From contig NW_022098076.1 in assembly GCF_002288925.2 (NCBI RefSeq), positions 75,906,009 through 75,970,008 on the forward strand: a stretch of DNA of 64,000 nt. Direction: 5' to 3'. The DNA is from Delphinapterus leucas. Its lineage: Eukaryota > Chordata > Mammalia > Artiodactyla > Monodontidae. The notes under the pieces are model-generated. The model saw nothing but the letters and a program-made list of their open reading frames with translations, was not told the DNA's origin and ran no database searches. This document shows, piece by piece, positions 12,541 through 23,784 of this stretch (position 1 is the stretch's first letter; the number at the start of each line of letters is the position of its first letter). The position numbers and the translations under genes were made by a program.

Positions 12541-13479
12541 ATCCCTCTGATTTGAGGCCAGGGGACTTTCAGATCCCCAGAAAATGACAGCTCCTTGGCA
12601 GACACCCCAGCCTATGTAGTCTGGCCCAAAGACAGGGGGGAATGTTGGAAGCTTCAGGAGGGTGAGAGAGAGGTGCAGCGCCATAGCCAAGCTGAGCAGA
12701 GACTCTCTGGGTTGTCCCACCTTGCAGACGAGGAAACTGAGGCCAAAAAGCCAAGGCTCTTAACCAGCTAAGCTCTTCACCCCAAGCCCAGAGATCCTGC
12801 CCCTTCAGTGAGTCAACTTGGAATTTAGCAGAAATGACGAGGGGGTGCTGGGGAGCAGTGAGTGGGGAAGGAGGCAGGAGGGATTCTGAAACACCTGGGC
12901 CCCAGGCCTCAATGCTGACCAGTCCTGCAATTCCCCCGGGCTTCACGTTTTTCCAAATTCTGCTTCTCCGCTTCACCCTCCCCATGGAAAGCCATTACAG
13001 GCAGGCCTCTCCCAAGCCTCTGTTTACAAAATTATAAGCTTCCTTTGTCCCCAGCCTCCTCTGGTTACAATAATACTCGTCGGCTCTCTGGCTCTCCAGA
13101 GCTTTCAGCGGCACGGAAAATGTGACTTCACTCCTCAAGGATTTTCTGATTTAACAAAATGCTATGGAGGAAAGAAAAAGAAAAAGAACAACTCCGTCCA
13201 TCGTTGGTAGAAAAGGCACCAGGGCTCCCGCCTCCCAGCCCAGAGTTAGAACCAGAAGCCCAAGCGGGTCTGCAGAGATGGACCAGTGACCTCACTTACC
13301 CAAGGGCTGGGTGGGCTCTGAGGGGAGCAGAGAGGGAAAAGGTCACTGAAGAGAAGTTTCAAAGGCGGAAGTAAAGTCATCTGCCTTGCCATTCCCCGGT
13401 CTGACTAATTTATGATGTCTGCACTTGCTTATTTGTTCAGCCGATCAGTCAACTACTTACTTGCTCCAGATGCTTTAAG
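12541..13479. other. Mostly unique sequence with a short MIR relic
   Basis: A short reversed MIR piece with 'cagacgaggaaactgaggcc' lies near 12712-12785. The remainder shows nothing I can name. Confidence 0.4.
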
Positions 13480-13695
13480 TGAGGGGCTCTGGAGTCGACC
13501 ACCTGGGTGAGTATCCTGCCTCTGCCACCTGCTAGCTTCTTCACATTGGTGATGGCTTTCTCATCTGTAAAATGGAGACAATAGAGTACTGACCTCATAG
13601 GCTGCTGTGAGGACTCATGAGATAATATACACAAAGGGCTTAGAAGTGTGTCCGGCAGGTTGTAAGCACACAATAAGTGGTGGCTATTACTGTTG
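13480..13695 (+). repeat. MIR SINE, nearly full length
   Basis: Sense MIR: 'ctggagtcgaccacctgggt', 'tcatctgtaaaatggagaca', 'ctcataggctgctgtgagga', and the tail with 'gtaagcacacaataagtggt'. Confidence 0.8.
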
Positions 13696-14808
13696 TCATT
13701 AGTTCCAGCCAACCTTCCCCAAGAGGACCGTTGTGTCCGATGCTGACTGTTGGGGGCGCCGATCAAGAGACCTGGCCCTGGACTCTCCCAGGCAAGCCCA
13801 TTGCTTCAGGCCTTGAACAGAGGGGAGGACTTACTAGGTAGCCTGGCCCGTGAGGAGAAGGGCTCCGTAAGCATGTGCAGTGGGCAAGGCTGTGTGGGGC
13901 TACGGGAAATTCAGAAATAGCAGCCATACATGGTCTCCACAATTTCAGGTGTGCAACAAATGTCATTTTAAAAAATGTCTTTGAATCAAGCTAAATCTGT
14001 CTCTAAGCCCACATCCCACCTGGAGGTAGGAAATTCAGTCTCCATCATTAATGAGACGCTCACCCAGCCTCTCTCTCACCAGCGTTCATGGAGAGGGAGC
14101 ACGTGTGGTCGCGGGCCGCTTGTCCCCAATGGTTACTGCTGAGACACCCGGGCTAATGCCGCACAGACCTCAGGAGCCCAGAGGCTCTGCTGCCTCTGAA
14201 CCAATTAGTGCCAGAGAAACCCGGTCCCAGAAACATCACGCAGTCCGCCCAGGGGTCCTGCGTACCACGGGCACTGCCGGGGGAGAGGGCACTGGGCCTC
14301 GGGACTCTTCCCTCAGGCTTCCCCTCTCAAAGAACTCAGGCTTCCAGGGGAAAAATGCCAGAAAGGACTAGTATCTAAGCAATTCCTACTCTCCACCCTG
14401 CAGCACCAGCCTCCAAAAGCAGGGGTTTCAAACGGGCAGGCTGTCGACATGAGACTTAAGAGCGGGGCCGGGAAAAATACCAGGAGAACAGAACATGAGT
14501 CCCCCTCTCTCGCACAAGTGGATGACATGGCTCCACCTCCAAAGAGGGACTTCCAGGGGGCATGACAGGACATCTCTACTCCCTCCCCTTACCCAAAGGC
14601 ACAGCAGCAGTAAGCCACCGGGGATTGCTCAGGGGTAACAAAAAGCCCTCCAGGAAGCCCGTCTGTCCTCCCCTGAGCCTTCCTGAATGTGCTGCCCTCT
14701 TGCCATCCCCTATGTGCAGATGCCCTGGAAAGGTCTCTACCAAGTGGGATCGATTGTCTTATCACCATGACCTCGCAGCGGAGGTCAGGGAGACAGGGCA
14801 GAGTAAGG
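13696..14808. other. Unique intergenic sequence, nothing recognised
   Basis: No gene or named repeat is visible. Open frames of about 60-130 codons lack motifs. Confidence 0.4.
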
Positions 14809-14944
14809 GTTTTTTTTTTTGGGGGGGGGGGGGGGTTGGCCATACCTCACAGCAGCATGTGGAACTTCCCCAACCAGGGATAGAACCCACGTCCCCTGCA
14901 GTGGAAGCATGGAGTCTTAACCACTGGACTGCCAGGGAAGGCCC
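14809..14944 (-). repeat. CHR-type SINE, older copy, antisense
   Basis: Reads in reverse from a poly(T) tail through 'acttccccaaccagggatag' to 'aaccactggactgccaggga', the 3' to 5' order of the tRNA-derived SINE. Flanks repeat 'gggcagagtaa' (14796 on) and 'gggcagagttaa' (14946 on) as target-site duplication. A run of 15 G directly follows the T run, which is not typical of the family. Confidence 0.8.
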
Positions 14945-15159
14945 AGGGCAGAGTTAACGTTTTGATCAGGAAGTAGCGCTGGTCCAGGAAAGAACTTGGA
15001 ATTTACTTAGGACTTACCATGTACTGGGTGGCTCCGCGAGCACAGTGCGCCTGTTACTTCCCGCGACGACAGGGAACAGCGGTCCCACAGGGAGAAGGTT
15101 CAAGGTCACAGACCATTGTGTGAGGGCGCTGAGACAGAGCACCACCGATATTCACCAAC

Positions 15160-15295
15160 AATAGTTAACGGTGAAGTCATGACTTACGTTCTCTGACTGC
15201 TCCCATTTTACAGATGAGACTCTGCGGCGCAGCCGCTAACTGGCTACCCAGCGAGGACCAGAAAGGCTGACCCTGAGGCCCAGTGTCTTCACCAC
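15160..15295 (-). repeat. MIR SINE fragment
   Basis: Reverse MIR: 'ctcccattttacagatgaga' and a following 'gctaactggctacccagcga'. Confidence 0.6.
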
Positions 15296-16419
15296 TACAT
15301 TTTTCTCCTCTGGGTGAGGGGCGCTTGGTTGGAAAGTCCCAACTGTTCTGAGAATCAGAGGTCGGACTAGATTCCTGAAAATGACTAGAGCTCTATCCAA
15401 GGGCACCAGTGCCTTTGTATAGGACTAATAACTCACATTATTTTGAAATAAAACTTTTATGAAATTGAAAATACAGATTTTGTTTAATCAACTCAAGCAT
15501 TGCTTTGGGGAGCAGAAGATAAAACTTCTCCATTCCTCTTTGTCTCCTCCCCTCCCTGGCCCCCTCTGAAATCCTTAACTCTTTGAAATGAGCACAGAGA
15601 TTTCTAAAGAGATGACCCAAGGGTGCTGAGAGACAAAGGAACACAGACTGTCAGAAAGAAGGACCCTTTCCTTGGACAGATGAGAAAACAGGTCCAGATT
15701 ACAGGATTGACTGGCCCAGGGTCAGGCACACACACGTGTGCACACACGCAGGTCATGCATGCTAGAGCTGGGGCTTGCACAGCCAGCACCTGTCCTCCAG
15801 CACATCCACACCGTACACACTATACACACAGCGGCAATCTCTCCTTGAGCCCACCCCCTACACTGCCTGGGCCGCTGTGAGGCTCACACATGGGTAACGA
15901 CTGCCCCCTGGTGGGCATAGGACCACCTCAAGACCTGAGCTGTGATTAGGTCCTCCTGACATAAACCCCAGGCCTGGGAGCCAGGATGGAGGCTGCTCTG
16001 GGGACTGGACTTCCACCACTGTGGGTCAGGGGTCTTAGGACCAGGGGAAGAAGACAGCAGAGACTTGGTATTGCAGGTCAAGTTCCACTGAAGGCCGACT
16101 CTGAGGAGAAGAGCAAAGGACGTTTATTGGGGAGCTTTCTAGAGATCAACACCTGTGCTGGGGAGGGGACGCAGACAGGGCAGAGCTTTGGAAGGCTCAG
16201 CTGACCCCGCAGGAGCGCTAAAGTTGGGATGGCCCTTCAGGAGGGCTACCAGATTTAGTAAAGAAAATGACAAGATCCCCAGTTAAATTGGAATTTCAGG
16301 TAAACAGTGAATAATTTTTTAGCATGAGGATGTTCCATGCAAGGTGAAGAGGGTGTCTGGGGAGAAGGGGGTAGGGTTGGAGGGTAGGAGCAAAAATGTT
16401 GGTCAGGCAATAATGAATA
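15296..16419. other. Mostly unique sequence
   Basis: Contains short CA-rich stretches near 15728-15750. No gene or named repeat was recognised. Confidence 0.4.
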
Positions 16420-16421
16420 TA

Positions 16422-16719
16422 CAGCTGGCACTCCATATCTGTGGTCCCACATCTGCAAATTCAACCAACTGGGGATCAGAAATATTGGGGGGGGAAATTC
16501 CAGAAAGTTCCAAAAAGCCAAACTTGAATTTGACGCACACAAGCAACATTTTACATCACATTTATATTCTATTAGGTATTATAAGTAATCTAGAGATGAT
16601 TTAAAGTATACAGGAGGTTATATGCAATACTACGCCCTTATAGAGACTTGAGCATCCACAGATTTTGGTATCTGCAGGAGTCCAAGAACAAATCCCCCGT
16701 GGATACACAGGGATGACTG
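16422..16719. mobile_element. Tigger/MER2-type DNA transposon, non-autonomous
   Basis: The left end 'cagctggcactccatatctg' and right end 'gtggatacacagggatgact' are diverged inverted copies. The interior holds 'caaattcaaccaactgggga' and 'gagcatccacagattttggt', as remembered for pogo-like Tigger elements. A TA dinucleotide flanks both ends (16420-16421 and 16720-16721), the target duplication of Tc1/mariner-type elements. No transposase frame is present. Confidence 0.75.
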
Positions 16720-16732
16720 TACTAAGGGTAAC

Positions 16733-17374
16733 AGGAGGTGATTAGGTCATGAGGGTGGAGCCCTCATGAATGAAATTAATGTTCCTGTAAGAGACCCACA
16801 GAGCTCCCTCACCCCTCTGGCCATGTGAGGACACAGCAAGAAGGCACTGCCTAGGAACCAGGAGGAGGGCCTTCACTGGAACATGACCATGCTGGCACCT
16901 GGATCTTGAACTTCCCAGCCTCCAGACCTTTGAGAAATAAGTTTCTTTTTCTTTTTATTTATTTATTTATTTATTTTTGGCTGTGTTGGGTCTTCGTTGC
17001 TGTGCACGGGCTTTCTCTAGTTGCGGTGAGCGGGGGCTACTCTTCGTTGCGGTGCGCAGGCTTCTTATTGTCGTGGCTTCTCTTGTTGCAGAGCACGGGC
17101 TCTAGGCACGCAGGCTTCAGTAGTTGTGGCACGTGGGCTCAGGAGTTGTGGCTTGCGGGCTCTAGAGCTCAGGCTCAGTAGTTGTGGCGCACAGGCTTAG
17201 TTGCTCCGTGGCATGTGGGATCTTCCCAGGCCAGGGCTCAAACCCGTGTCCCTTGCATTGGCAGGCAGATTTTTAACCACTGCACCACCCGGGAAGCCCC
17301 AGAAATAAGTCTCTGTTGTTTAGCAACTCGTCAGTCTGTGGTAATTTGCTACAGCAGCCCAAATGGACTAAGAC
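16733..17374 (+). mobile_element. MST-type MaLR LTR, split by a SINE
   Basis: Left half (16733-16942): 'aggaggtgattaggtcatga', 'ggccatgtgaggacacagca' and 'cttcccagcctccagacctt'. Right half (17301-17374): 'aagtctctgttgtttagcaa' to 'cccaaatggactaagaca'. Together they give the ERVL-MaLR LTR layout known as MST. The SINE at 16943-17300 interrupts it and duplicated 'agaaataagt'. This is a relic solo LTR of an endogenous retrovirus-like element and is non-coding. Confidence 0.85.
16943..17300 (-). repeat. CHR-type SINE, long form, antisense, inside an LTR
   Basis: Runs from an (ATTT)-rich tail through 'ggctgtgttgggtcttcgtt' to 'ttttaaccactgcaccaccc', with the internal 'tagttgtggcacgtgggctc' repeats of the long SINE form. 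Perfect 10-bp target duplications 'agaaataagt' occur at 16933-16942 and 17301-17310, so it is younger than the MST LTR it interrupts. Confidence 0.9.
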
Positions 17375-17439
17375 ATGGCTTAAATATTCAAATGGAAAAG
17401 CAAAGATTAGAAGAATGCATTTTTTAAAAGCATGACCTA

Positions 17440-18770
17440 ATACCCTTTAAATATAAAGACAGGGATACACTGAAATTAAATGAATGGCAAAAAAGGTATA
17501 CCATAGAGAACCATACAAGGGCTGGGGTAGTTATATGAGTATCTGATAGAATACACTTCAAGGTAGTATAGTGCCAGAAATAAAGAGGGATATTTTATAA
17601 GGACAGAAGGATCAGTTCACTGGGAAGACCGATAACCATACATGAGTATACAGCTATCAAAAGGGCTTCAAAACACACAAAGCAAAAGTTGACAGAATTA
17701 AAGGGAAAAAGAAACAATTGCACAATCATCACGGGAGATTTTAACACCCTTCTCTCAGCAATTGATAGAATAACTAGACAAAAATCATCAGTGAAGAGCT
17801 GTCAATGTAAAAATATTATTCAAGGATCTGAATGATAGTCTAAACCATGTTATCCTAAATGATAGATACACTACACCCAGCTACAGGATACACATTCACT
17901 ACAAGTGCACACTGTATGTCCACAAGATTGACAATGAAACAAGCCTCAATACATTTAAAAGAATTGAACTCATACAGAACATTTCTCTAACTCAACTACA
18001 TTAAATTTTGAAATCAAAAATAGTAAGATAGCCAGAGAAACCAAAAAGCACATGACAAGGTTCTTAACACACGCATTAGGGTGTTTAACATTTAAAAGAC
18101 TGACAGTACCAAATGCTGGTGAGAATGTGGAGCAACTGGAACGCCCATACAGTACTGGAAGGAATGTAAAATGATACAGCCACTTCCAAAAACTGTCTGG
18201 CAGCTTCTTAGAAAGTTGCAAATATACTGACCATGTGACACGGCCAACCCACTCCTCGGTATTTACCCAAGAGAAATAAAAGCAAGTGTCCAATGAGACT
18301 TGCACAGAATTGCTCACAGCAGCTTTATTCTCAACGGCCAAAAACACTGTAAACAACTTAAACATTCATCACTGAAGTGAATGGATAAACAAAAGTGGCA
18401 TATACCGTACACAGGAGTGCTGTTCAGCAGTAAAAAGAAACAAACTACTGATAAATACCTCAAAAGGCTGAATATCAAAATTAATATGCAGAGTGAAAGA
18501 TGATACAACTAAAAGAGTATATACGGTATTACTCCATTTATAGAAAATTCAAACTAATATATAGGGATAGAATTAGTGGTTGCCGGGGGCTAGGAGTAGA
18601 GGGAGGGACATGCTGTAAAGAAGAATGAGGACCCTTTTGGGGTTAATGGAAAAGCACTGTATCTTAATTATGGTCATAGCTTCATGGCTATCTGCAAGTG
18701 ACAAAATAATATACACTTTAAGGGGATTCAATCTACTGGGTGTTACTTATGCCTCAAAGTTGATCTTTTT
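17440..18770 (+). repeat. Old L1 fragment: ORF2 relic joined to 3' UTR
   Basis: The left part resembles decayed L1 ORF2 ('caaaaaaggtataccataga', 'acaattgcacaatcatcacg'). From about 18090 it changes to the L1M 3' region ('gagaatgtggagcaactgga', 'cactcctcggtatttaccca', 'gctttattctcaacggccaa'). An internal deletion joins the two. No long frame survives. Confidence 0.7.
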
Positions 18771-18779
18771 TATCATTTC

Positions 18780-19072
18780 AGCATAAAAATACTAAAAACA
18801 TGATCAAATGGGACCATTCTAGGAATGCCAGGATAACTCTTTGCTAGAAAAGCCATTAATATGATCGATCATGTTAAGAGATGATTTAACACATGCGATT
18901 ATTTCCGTAAATCCTGGAAGACATTTGACTAAATTCTGGATCCATTCGTGACACAAAAAATGTAAATTAAATAAAATAGAAATGTACGGATATTTTCTTT
19001 ACTTGCTAAAACATCTTTCACAGAGAGCCACAGAAAACATTCATGATTAAGTCAGCAATAAGACAAGGATTA
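18780..19072 (+). repeat. L1 ORF2 relic
   Basis: The pattern 'catgatcaaatgggaccatt', 'gaatgccaggataactcttt' and 'taatatgatcgatcatgtta' is a decayed stretch of L1 reverse transcriptase. It has stop codons in all frames and no function. Confidence 0.6.
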
Positions 19073-19079
19073 CTATATT

Positions 19080-19515
19080 TGCTTCCTATTGCTGCTATAA
19101 CACATTACTACAAACTTCATGGTTTAAAGCAACACAAGTTTATTATCTTACAATTCGGAAATCTGAAATGAGTCACACTGAGCTAAAATCAAGGTGCCGG
19201 TGGGTCTCTGTTCCTTCTGGAGGCTCTAGGAGAGAATCGGTTCTTGCCTTTTCCAGTTTTCCAGCTTCTCGAGGCCACCTGTGTTCCTTGGCTCATGCAA
19301 TCCCATCACTCTGACGTCTGCTTCATACTCACATCTCCTTCTCTGACTCTCAACCTCCCGCCCCTTCCTGTTAGACCCACCCAGATAATCCAGGATAATC
19401 TAGCTCTGACCTTTAACTTAATCACGTCAGCAAAGTCTCTTTTGCCATGTAGGGTAGCACATTTACGATTCTAAAGATTAGGAGACGGACGTCTTCAGGG
19501 CGTTCTGCCTACCAA
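19080..19515. repeat. Old interspersed repeat, family not assigned
   Basis: Opens 'ttgcttcctattgctgctat' and continues 'aacacaagtttattatctta', 'ttctggaggctctaggagag' and 'acccagataatccaggataa', a phrase set common in mammalian genomes. The opening resembles the element at 4709-5205. I do not assign a family name. Confidence 0.6.
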
Positions 19516-19534
19516 ACTTACCAAGTGCATTCTC

Positions 19535-20690
19535 TGCAGACAAGGCTTCTCATGATTGGGTGGACAAGATGACCTGGTCAACAGGTATCAGCTGGCCTCT
19601 CTACCCAGACAGCCCAGTGTTTATTCAATGGGTTCATGAACAAAGTGGCCATGATAGCAGGGGTGGACTTCATGCAGGAGCCCAGATTTCCCTTCCCTGA
19701 GATTATTCTGAGTATGCAATGGCACAGAGGCATACTGAGCACCCAGTGCAATAGTTCGCCACCCTATTAGACACTTTCCATCATGGAAGGGGAAGTGATT
19801 TGTCCTTACTGGAGTAGAGACTTCCTGGAATATGGATTTGTCTTCTCTGCCTGTTGTTCCTCTGCCAGCAACACCATTGTTTCTTCCTCTCAACATTGTT
19901 TCTGTCCAGGAAAGTCATTTTAGATCAATGGATAAAAGGCTTATTTCCAAAGGCTACACTAGACTTATCATGGATCTCATCACCCACAGAAGCTGGAGTA
20001 ATAGAACAGCCGACTAACGTGTTGAAGATTTCATTACAACTTTAGCTTGGAGTCAACACCTTATGAGTGTGGGATGTCATTTGCAGGTCGCAGTATGTGC
20101 TCGGAACTGGGGTTAAGATAGGAGACTGTTGTGCTTATAGCCAGAAATACACATATGGAGGAACTAAGGAATAGAAATAGGGGAGGTACCCCTCTCTATT
20201 AACCCTAAAGGGCCCTTACAGACAATTTTTCCCATTCCTTGGGCTAAGCTGATGTAGACATCTAAGTACCCAAAGGAAAAAATCATTCCCTAGGAAACCA
20301 AAAATGGATCCACTAAACATAGGAATAGGAACCTGTTTCCTAGCCATCTGGGTCTTTTTTATGCCATTAAATCAACAGGCAAAGGCATAAGAATAAGGCA
20401 AAGGGGGAATAAGGTTGCATCACAGGAATAAAGTTCCCTGTGTGGCAGCAGGGAAAATATGTCAAGAATCCAAGCAATCCTCTGGAGCCTCTCCAAATAT
20501 GGCCATGTTCAGTGGCAAATAACTGGAACATTCTAGCAACCCAATAGGAAGAAGACCATCAAAGACTCAGAGCCCTCAGGAATAGTTTGGGGTCACTCCA
20601 CCAGGGCAATACCCAAATGACACTACAATCTCATGACCAGTTGCAGATAGGAGGGCTATAAAAGCCACCCAAGTTCTCTTGCTTTCTTTG
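19535..20690 (+). mobile_element. ERVL-type endogenous retrovirus remnant, 3' pol region
   Basis: Several phrases in order match remembered ERVL integrase-region DNA: 'actttccatcatggaagggg' with 'gtccttactggagtagagac' and 'gaatatggatttgtcttctc', then 'gctggagtaatagaacagcc', and near the end 'cagagccctcaggaatagtt' and 'tttggggtcactccaccagg'. The frame is broken by stops, frameshifts and internal deletions, so it cannot encode a working protein. No flanking pair of LTRs was recognised. Confidence 0.65.
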
Positions 20691-22490
20691 TTACTTAAAA
20701 ATAGCAATCATAATTTCCTATTTTTCCCTTTTTCTTTTCCCTACCATTTTTTATAGAATGTGTTTGGGGGGTTAATTTCATCATTTAGTCCATGGGCTAC
20801 AAAATCTCCAGATGTCATTGTAATTAAACAAGAGGGAGAAAGCTCATCACCAAGTGGTGCATGAAATAACTAATGCAACTTTGGGCGTCCCATCAGCCTT
20901 GTAGGAGACCATGAATGCGTTTTGGTTCATAAGAAATGATTGTATTATGTTCAGAGGGGGAACATTGTTCCTATAGAAGTTGTTTGTAAATTTAAGTATG
21001 GGTAAAAGGTGATGATTAGTAAAGGGATGGAATTTGATGGATGGGGTGGGTTGGTGCTCAGCCTCCATTCCCCCCCCATCCTCTGGTGTGTGTTTCTGTG
21101 CGGCAGAGGCTGGACAACTGAGCGCTACGTTTCCCAGGCTCCCTTGCAGCTAGAGTTTTAGATGTGATTTACACTCTGTCAGTCAGAGGCACTCAAGTTG
21201 TTTGAAAGCAGAGGTGGGGTTTTTCTGCTTGTGCTGTTTCCTGCCGGTACACACAGCCATGGAGGTACTTGTGTTTCCGTGGCAGCATTAACGGAAGCCT
21301 GAATGTCCAGCCACAAGCTCCAGAGTGCTGAGGTCATTCTGCTGGTCAAGTCAGAGCAGCTCTGTGTGGTTCTAGAGCCGGCAGTGGTAGCTCCTTCATT
21401 AAGGCAGCATCCCGTTCACAGAACCAACCGGCGTGGCTCTGGAGATGGCAGCTCCCCGACTCCGCAAGAGTCACAGGTCTCTTGGGGACTATTTCTGAAG
21501 CAGTTCCTGAAATCTTAAGCTAGCATCTGTTTTTTTCAACCCTCCTGATAATGTTGAAATCCATTTAATAAATTTCTTCCCCGTCAGACTATCTAGAATG
21601 GATTTTGTCCTGCACCATAATCCTGACCACACAGCTGCGTTCATGTAAAAGCGAGATGTTGATTTTCAGCTTTTAGATTTAATGCAGAAATAAATTGCTG
21701 AAAGAGAAAATGCAGACTCAGAGCTTGACAATATACAAGCGACAAAGACCACTAGTTATTAATCAAAATGAATCATTCTGATTTCCTCTTCTTCCTGGGC
21801 ACCTAAGGAGAATACATTTCCCAAAGTCCCTTGCAGTAACGTGTGCCCATATGACAGAGTTCTAGCCAATGGAATGTGAATGAAATAACACATGCCACTT
21901 CCGTGCCTGATCCATAAACATCCCCCATGTACTCTTGCCCACATTCTTTATTCTTTCCAGCTGGCTTAAAAGCTGATTATTACCATGGAAACCACACTGA
22001 TTTGTCGTTGAATTCATAAGGTTTCCATCAGACTAAATCAACAAATGACCTGTCAACCTATTCATCTTCCAGTGCCATTACATGAACAGTAAATAAACCT
22101 TTATTGGCCTTGAGACATATTTGTTTCGTTCGTGTTTGCATCTAGTATCACTCTAACAGATATGGTAAGTAAAAGCACACATGCGAAAAGTGAAAATAGG
22201 TGAAGGAAATGGTCCCGAATATCCTCAATTTACAAAACTGGGGAATCAAGATACATTTTTATAACTTATGTACCAAGAAATAAGGAAGCATTTTATTTAT
22301 ATAAGTTTTCAAAATAAACAAAAGAGGAACTAAAAGTAACGATTTGGTAGGAACTGGAATTATATGAGTTAGCAGTCATCTTTCATAGCAGAAAAAGACT
22401 GGGTAATCTCTTAAACTGATAATCAAGAAACAGGATTATAGCATGGGAGAGGAAATCACAAACAAATAAAACTTAAAAACAGGAAGTTAA
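20691..22490. other. Old repetitive-looking sequence without assignment
   Basis: Two blocks (about 21105-21600 and 21770-22130) share the flavour 'tttcccaggctcccttgcag' and 'tttcccaaagtcccttgcag', a phrase common to unclassified old mammalian repeats. The rest is AT-rich. No gene is visible. Confidence 0.4.
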
Positions 22491-22505
22491 AAGATATAGA
22501 AAACA

Positions 22506-22911
22506 GGGCTTCCCTGGTGGCGCAGTGGTTGAGAGTCTGCCTGCCGATGCAGGGGACACGGGTTCATGCCCCGGTCCGGGAAGATCCCACATGCCACGGA
22601 GTGGCTGGGCCCGTGAGCCATGGCCGCTGAGCCTGCGCGTCCGGAGCCTGTGCTCCGNNNNNNNNNNNNNNNNNNNNNNNNNNNNNNNNNNNNNNNNNNN
22701 NNNNNNNNNNNNNNNNNNNNNNNNNNNNNNNNNNNNNNNNNNNNNNNNNNNNNNNNNGGGATCTTCCCGGACCGGGAAGATCCCACATGCCACGGAGTGG
22801 CTGGGCCCGTGAGCCATGGCCGCTGAGCCTGCGCGTCCGGAGCCTGTGCTCCGCAACGGGAGAGGCCACAACAGTGAGAGGCCTGCGTACCGCAAAAAAA
22901 AAAAAAAAAAA
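22506..22911 (+). repeat. CHR-type SINE containing an assembly gap
   Basis: The left end 'gggcttccctggtggcgcag' starts a standard SINE that reads to 'gagcctgtgctccg' at 22657, followed by 100 N. After the gap the same 82 nt interior (22576-22657) is repeated exactly at 22772-22853 and continues to the A tail. One pair of target duplications, 'aagatatagaaaaca' (22491-22505 and 22912-22926), encloses everything, as for a single insertion. Confidence 0.9.
22658..22757. other. Assembly gap of exactly 100 N
   Basis: One hundred N is a conventional placeholder for a gap of unknown size. Flanking sequence duplicates itself across the gap, so the true missing sequence may be nil. Confidence 0.97.
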
Positions 22912-22926
22912 AAGATATAGAAAACA

Positions 22927-23182
22927 AATTTATGGTTACCAAAGGGGAGAGGGAGGGAGGGACAAATTAGGAGTATGGGATTAACAGATACAAACGACTA
23001 TACATAAAATAAATAAGCAACAAGGATTTACTATATAGCATGAGGAATTACATTCAATATCTTGTAATAACCTATAATGAAATACGATCTGAAAAAAATA
23101 ACTGAATCACTATGCTATAGACCTGAAACTAACACAATATTGTAAATTATCTATACGTCAGTTTAAAAAAAAAAGAAGAAAC
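22927..23182 (+). repeat. Cetartiodactyl L1 3' end
   Basis: Sense L1 3' UTR: 'atttatggttaccaaagggg', 'tttactatatagcatgagga' and 'acctgaaactaacacaatat', ending in a short A run at 23163-23174. The SINE at 22506-22911 inserted into the upstream part of this element. Confidence 0.75.
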
Positions 23183-23770
23183 AAAGTTAAAGTTCCATCT
23201 GGATGAAGGGCTGGGATAAGGAAGGATGGAGCAGGGCTCCAGGGTCCATACAGCTGTGAGGGCCCTGCCCTCAGGAGGGCCCCATTCTTGTTTTAATGTT
23301 CTGCTGTCAACATCATGCCATTCTCATTGAGTGTATCTTTGAACTTGTGTTTTGTAAGTCAAGTCAAATGGGCCCATGGAGCATGCCCATTAGCATAGAA
23401 GACTCAGCAACAAGCTTGTCCCCTATTCCTTGCTGCCCACACACATACAGCTGTTGGCAATGTCCCACAAGCATAGAATCCAGTGGATGCACTATGCGTG
23501 GGAATCCAGCAAGACCAAAAGTGAGTACGAGGTAAGCATCTTATATCTACGACTGGGTAAGCAGGACACTGACAGCCATGAGAGGCCACACCTTCCATGT
23601 GAACCAGAACTTGCTTTGAACTCAGAAAAAGGCAATGGTGTTCTAAGAAACACAAACAACCAAGGAACCTATCATCACATTTTTTTCTTGTTTGTGTCTC
23701 TTCCCACTATTTATGCTGAAAATTATGACACAGAGGGAAAGAAAGAGATGAAAGATGAACCCATTAAAGG
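23183..23770. other. Unique sequence, nothing recognised
   Basis: A 129-codon frame at 23430-23819 runs on into the T-rich L1 tail and is not credible as a gene. No named repeat is seen. Confidence 0.4.
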
Positions 23771-23784
23771 CATTCTTCATTTCT

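Noticed and set aside
22473..22942. Open frames of 95-151 codons spanning the N gap
   Set aside because: They are translations of a SINE with unknown residues from N. The similar frames at 26132-26568, 36853-37125, 44396-44733, 49944-50266 and 58546-58843 are the same SINE effect.
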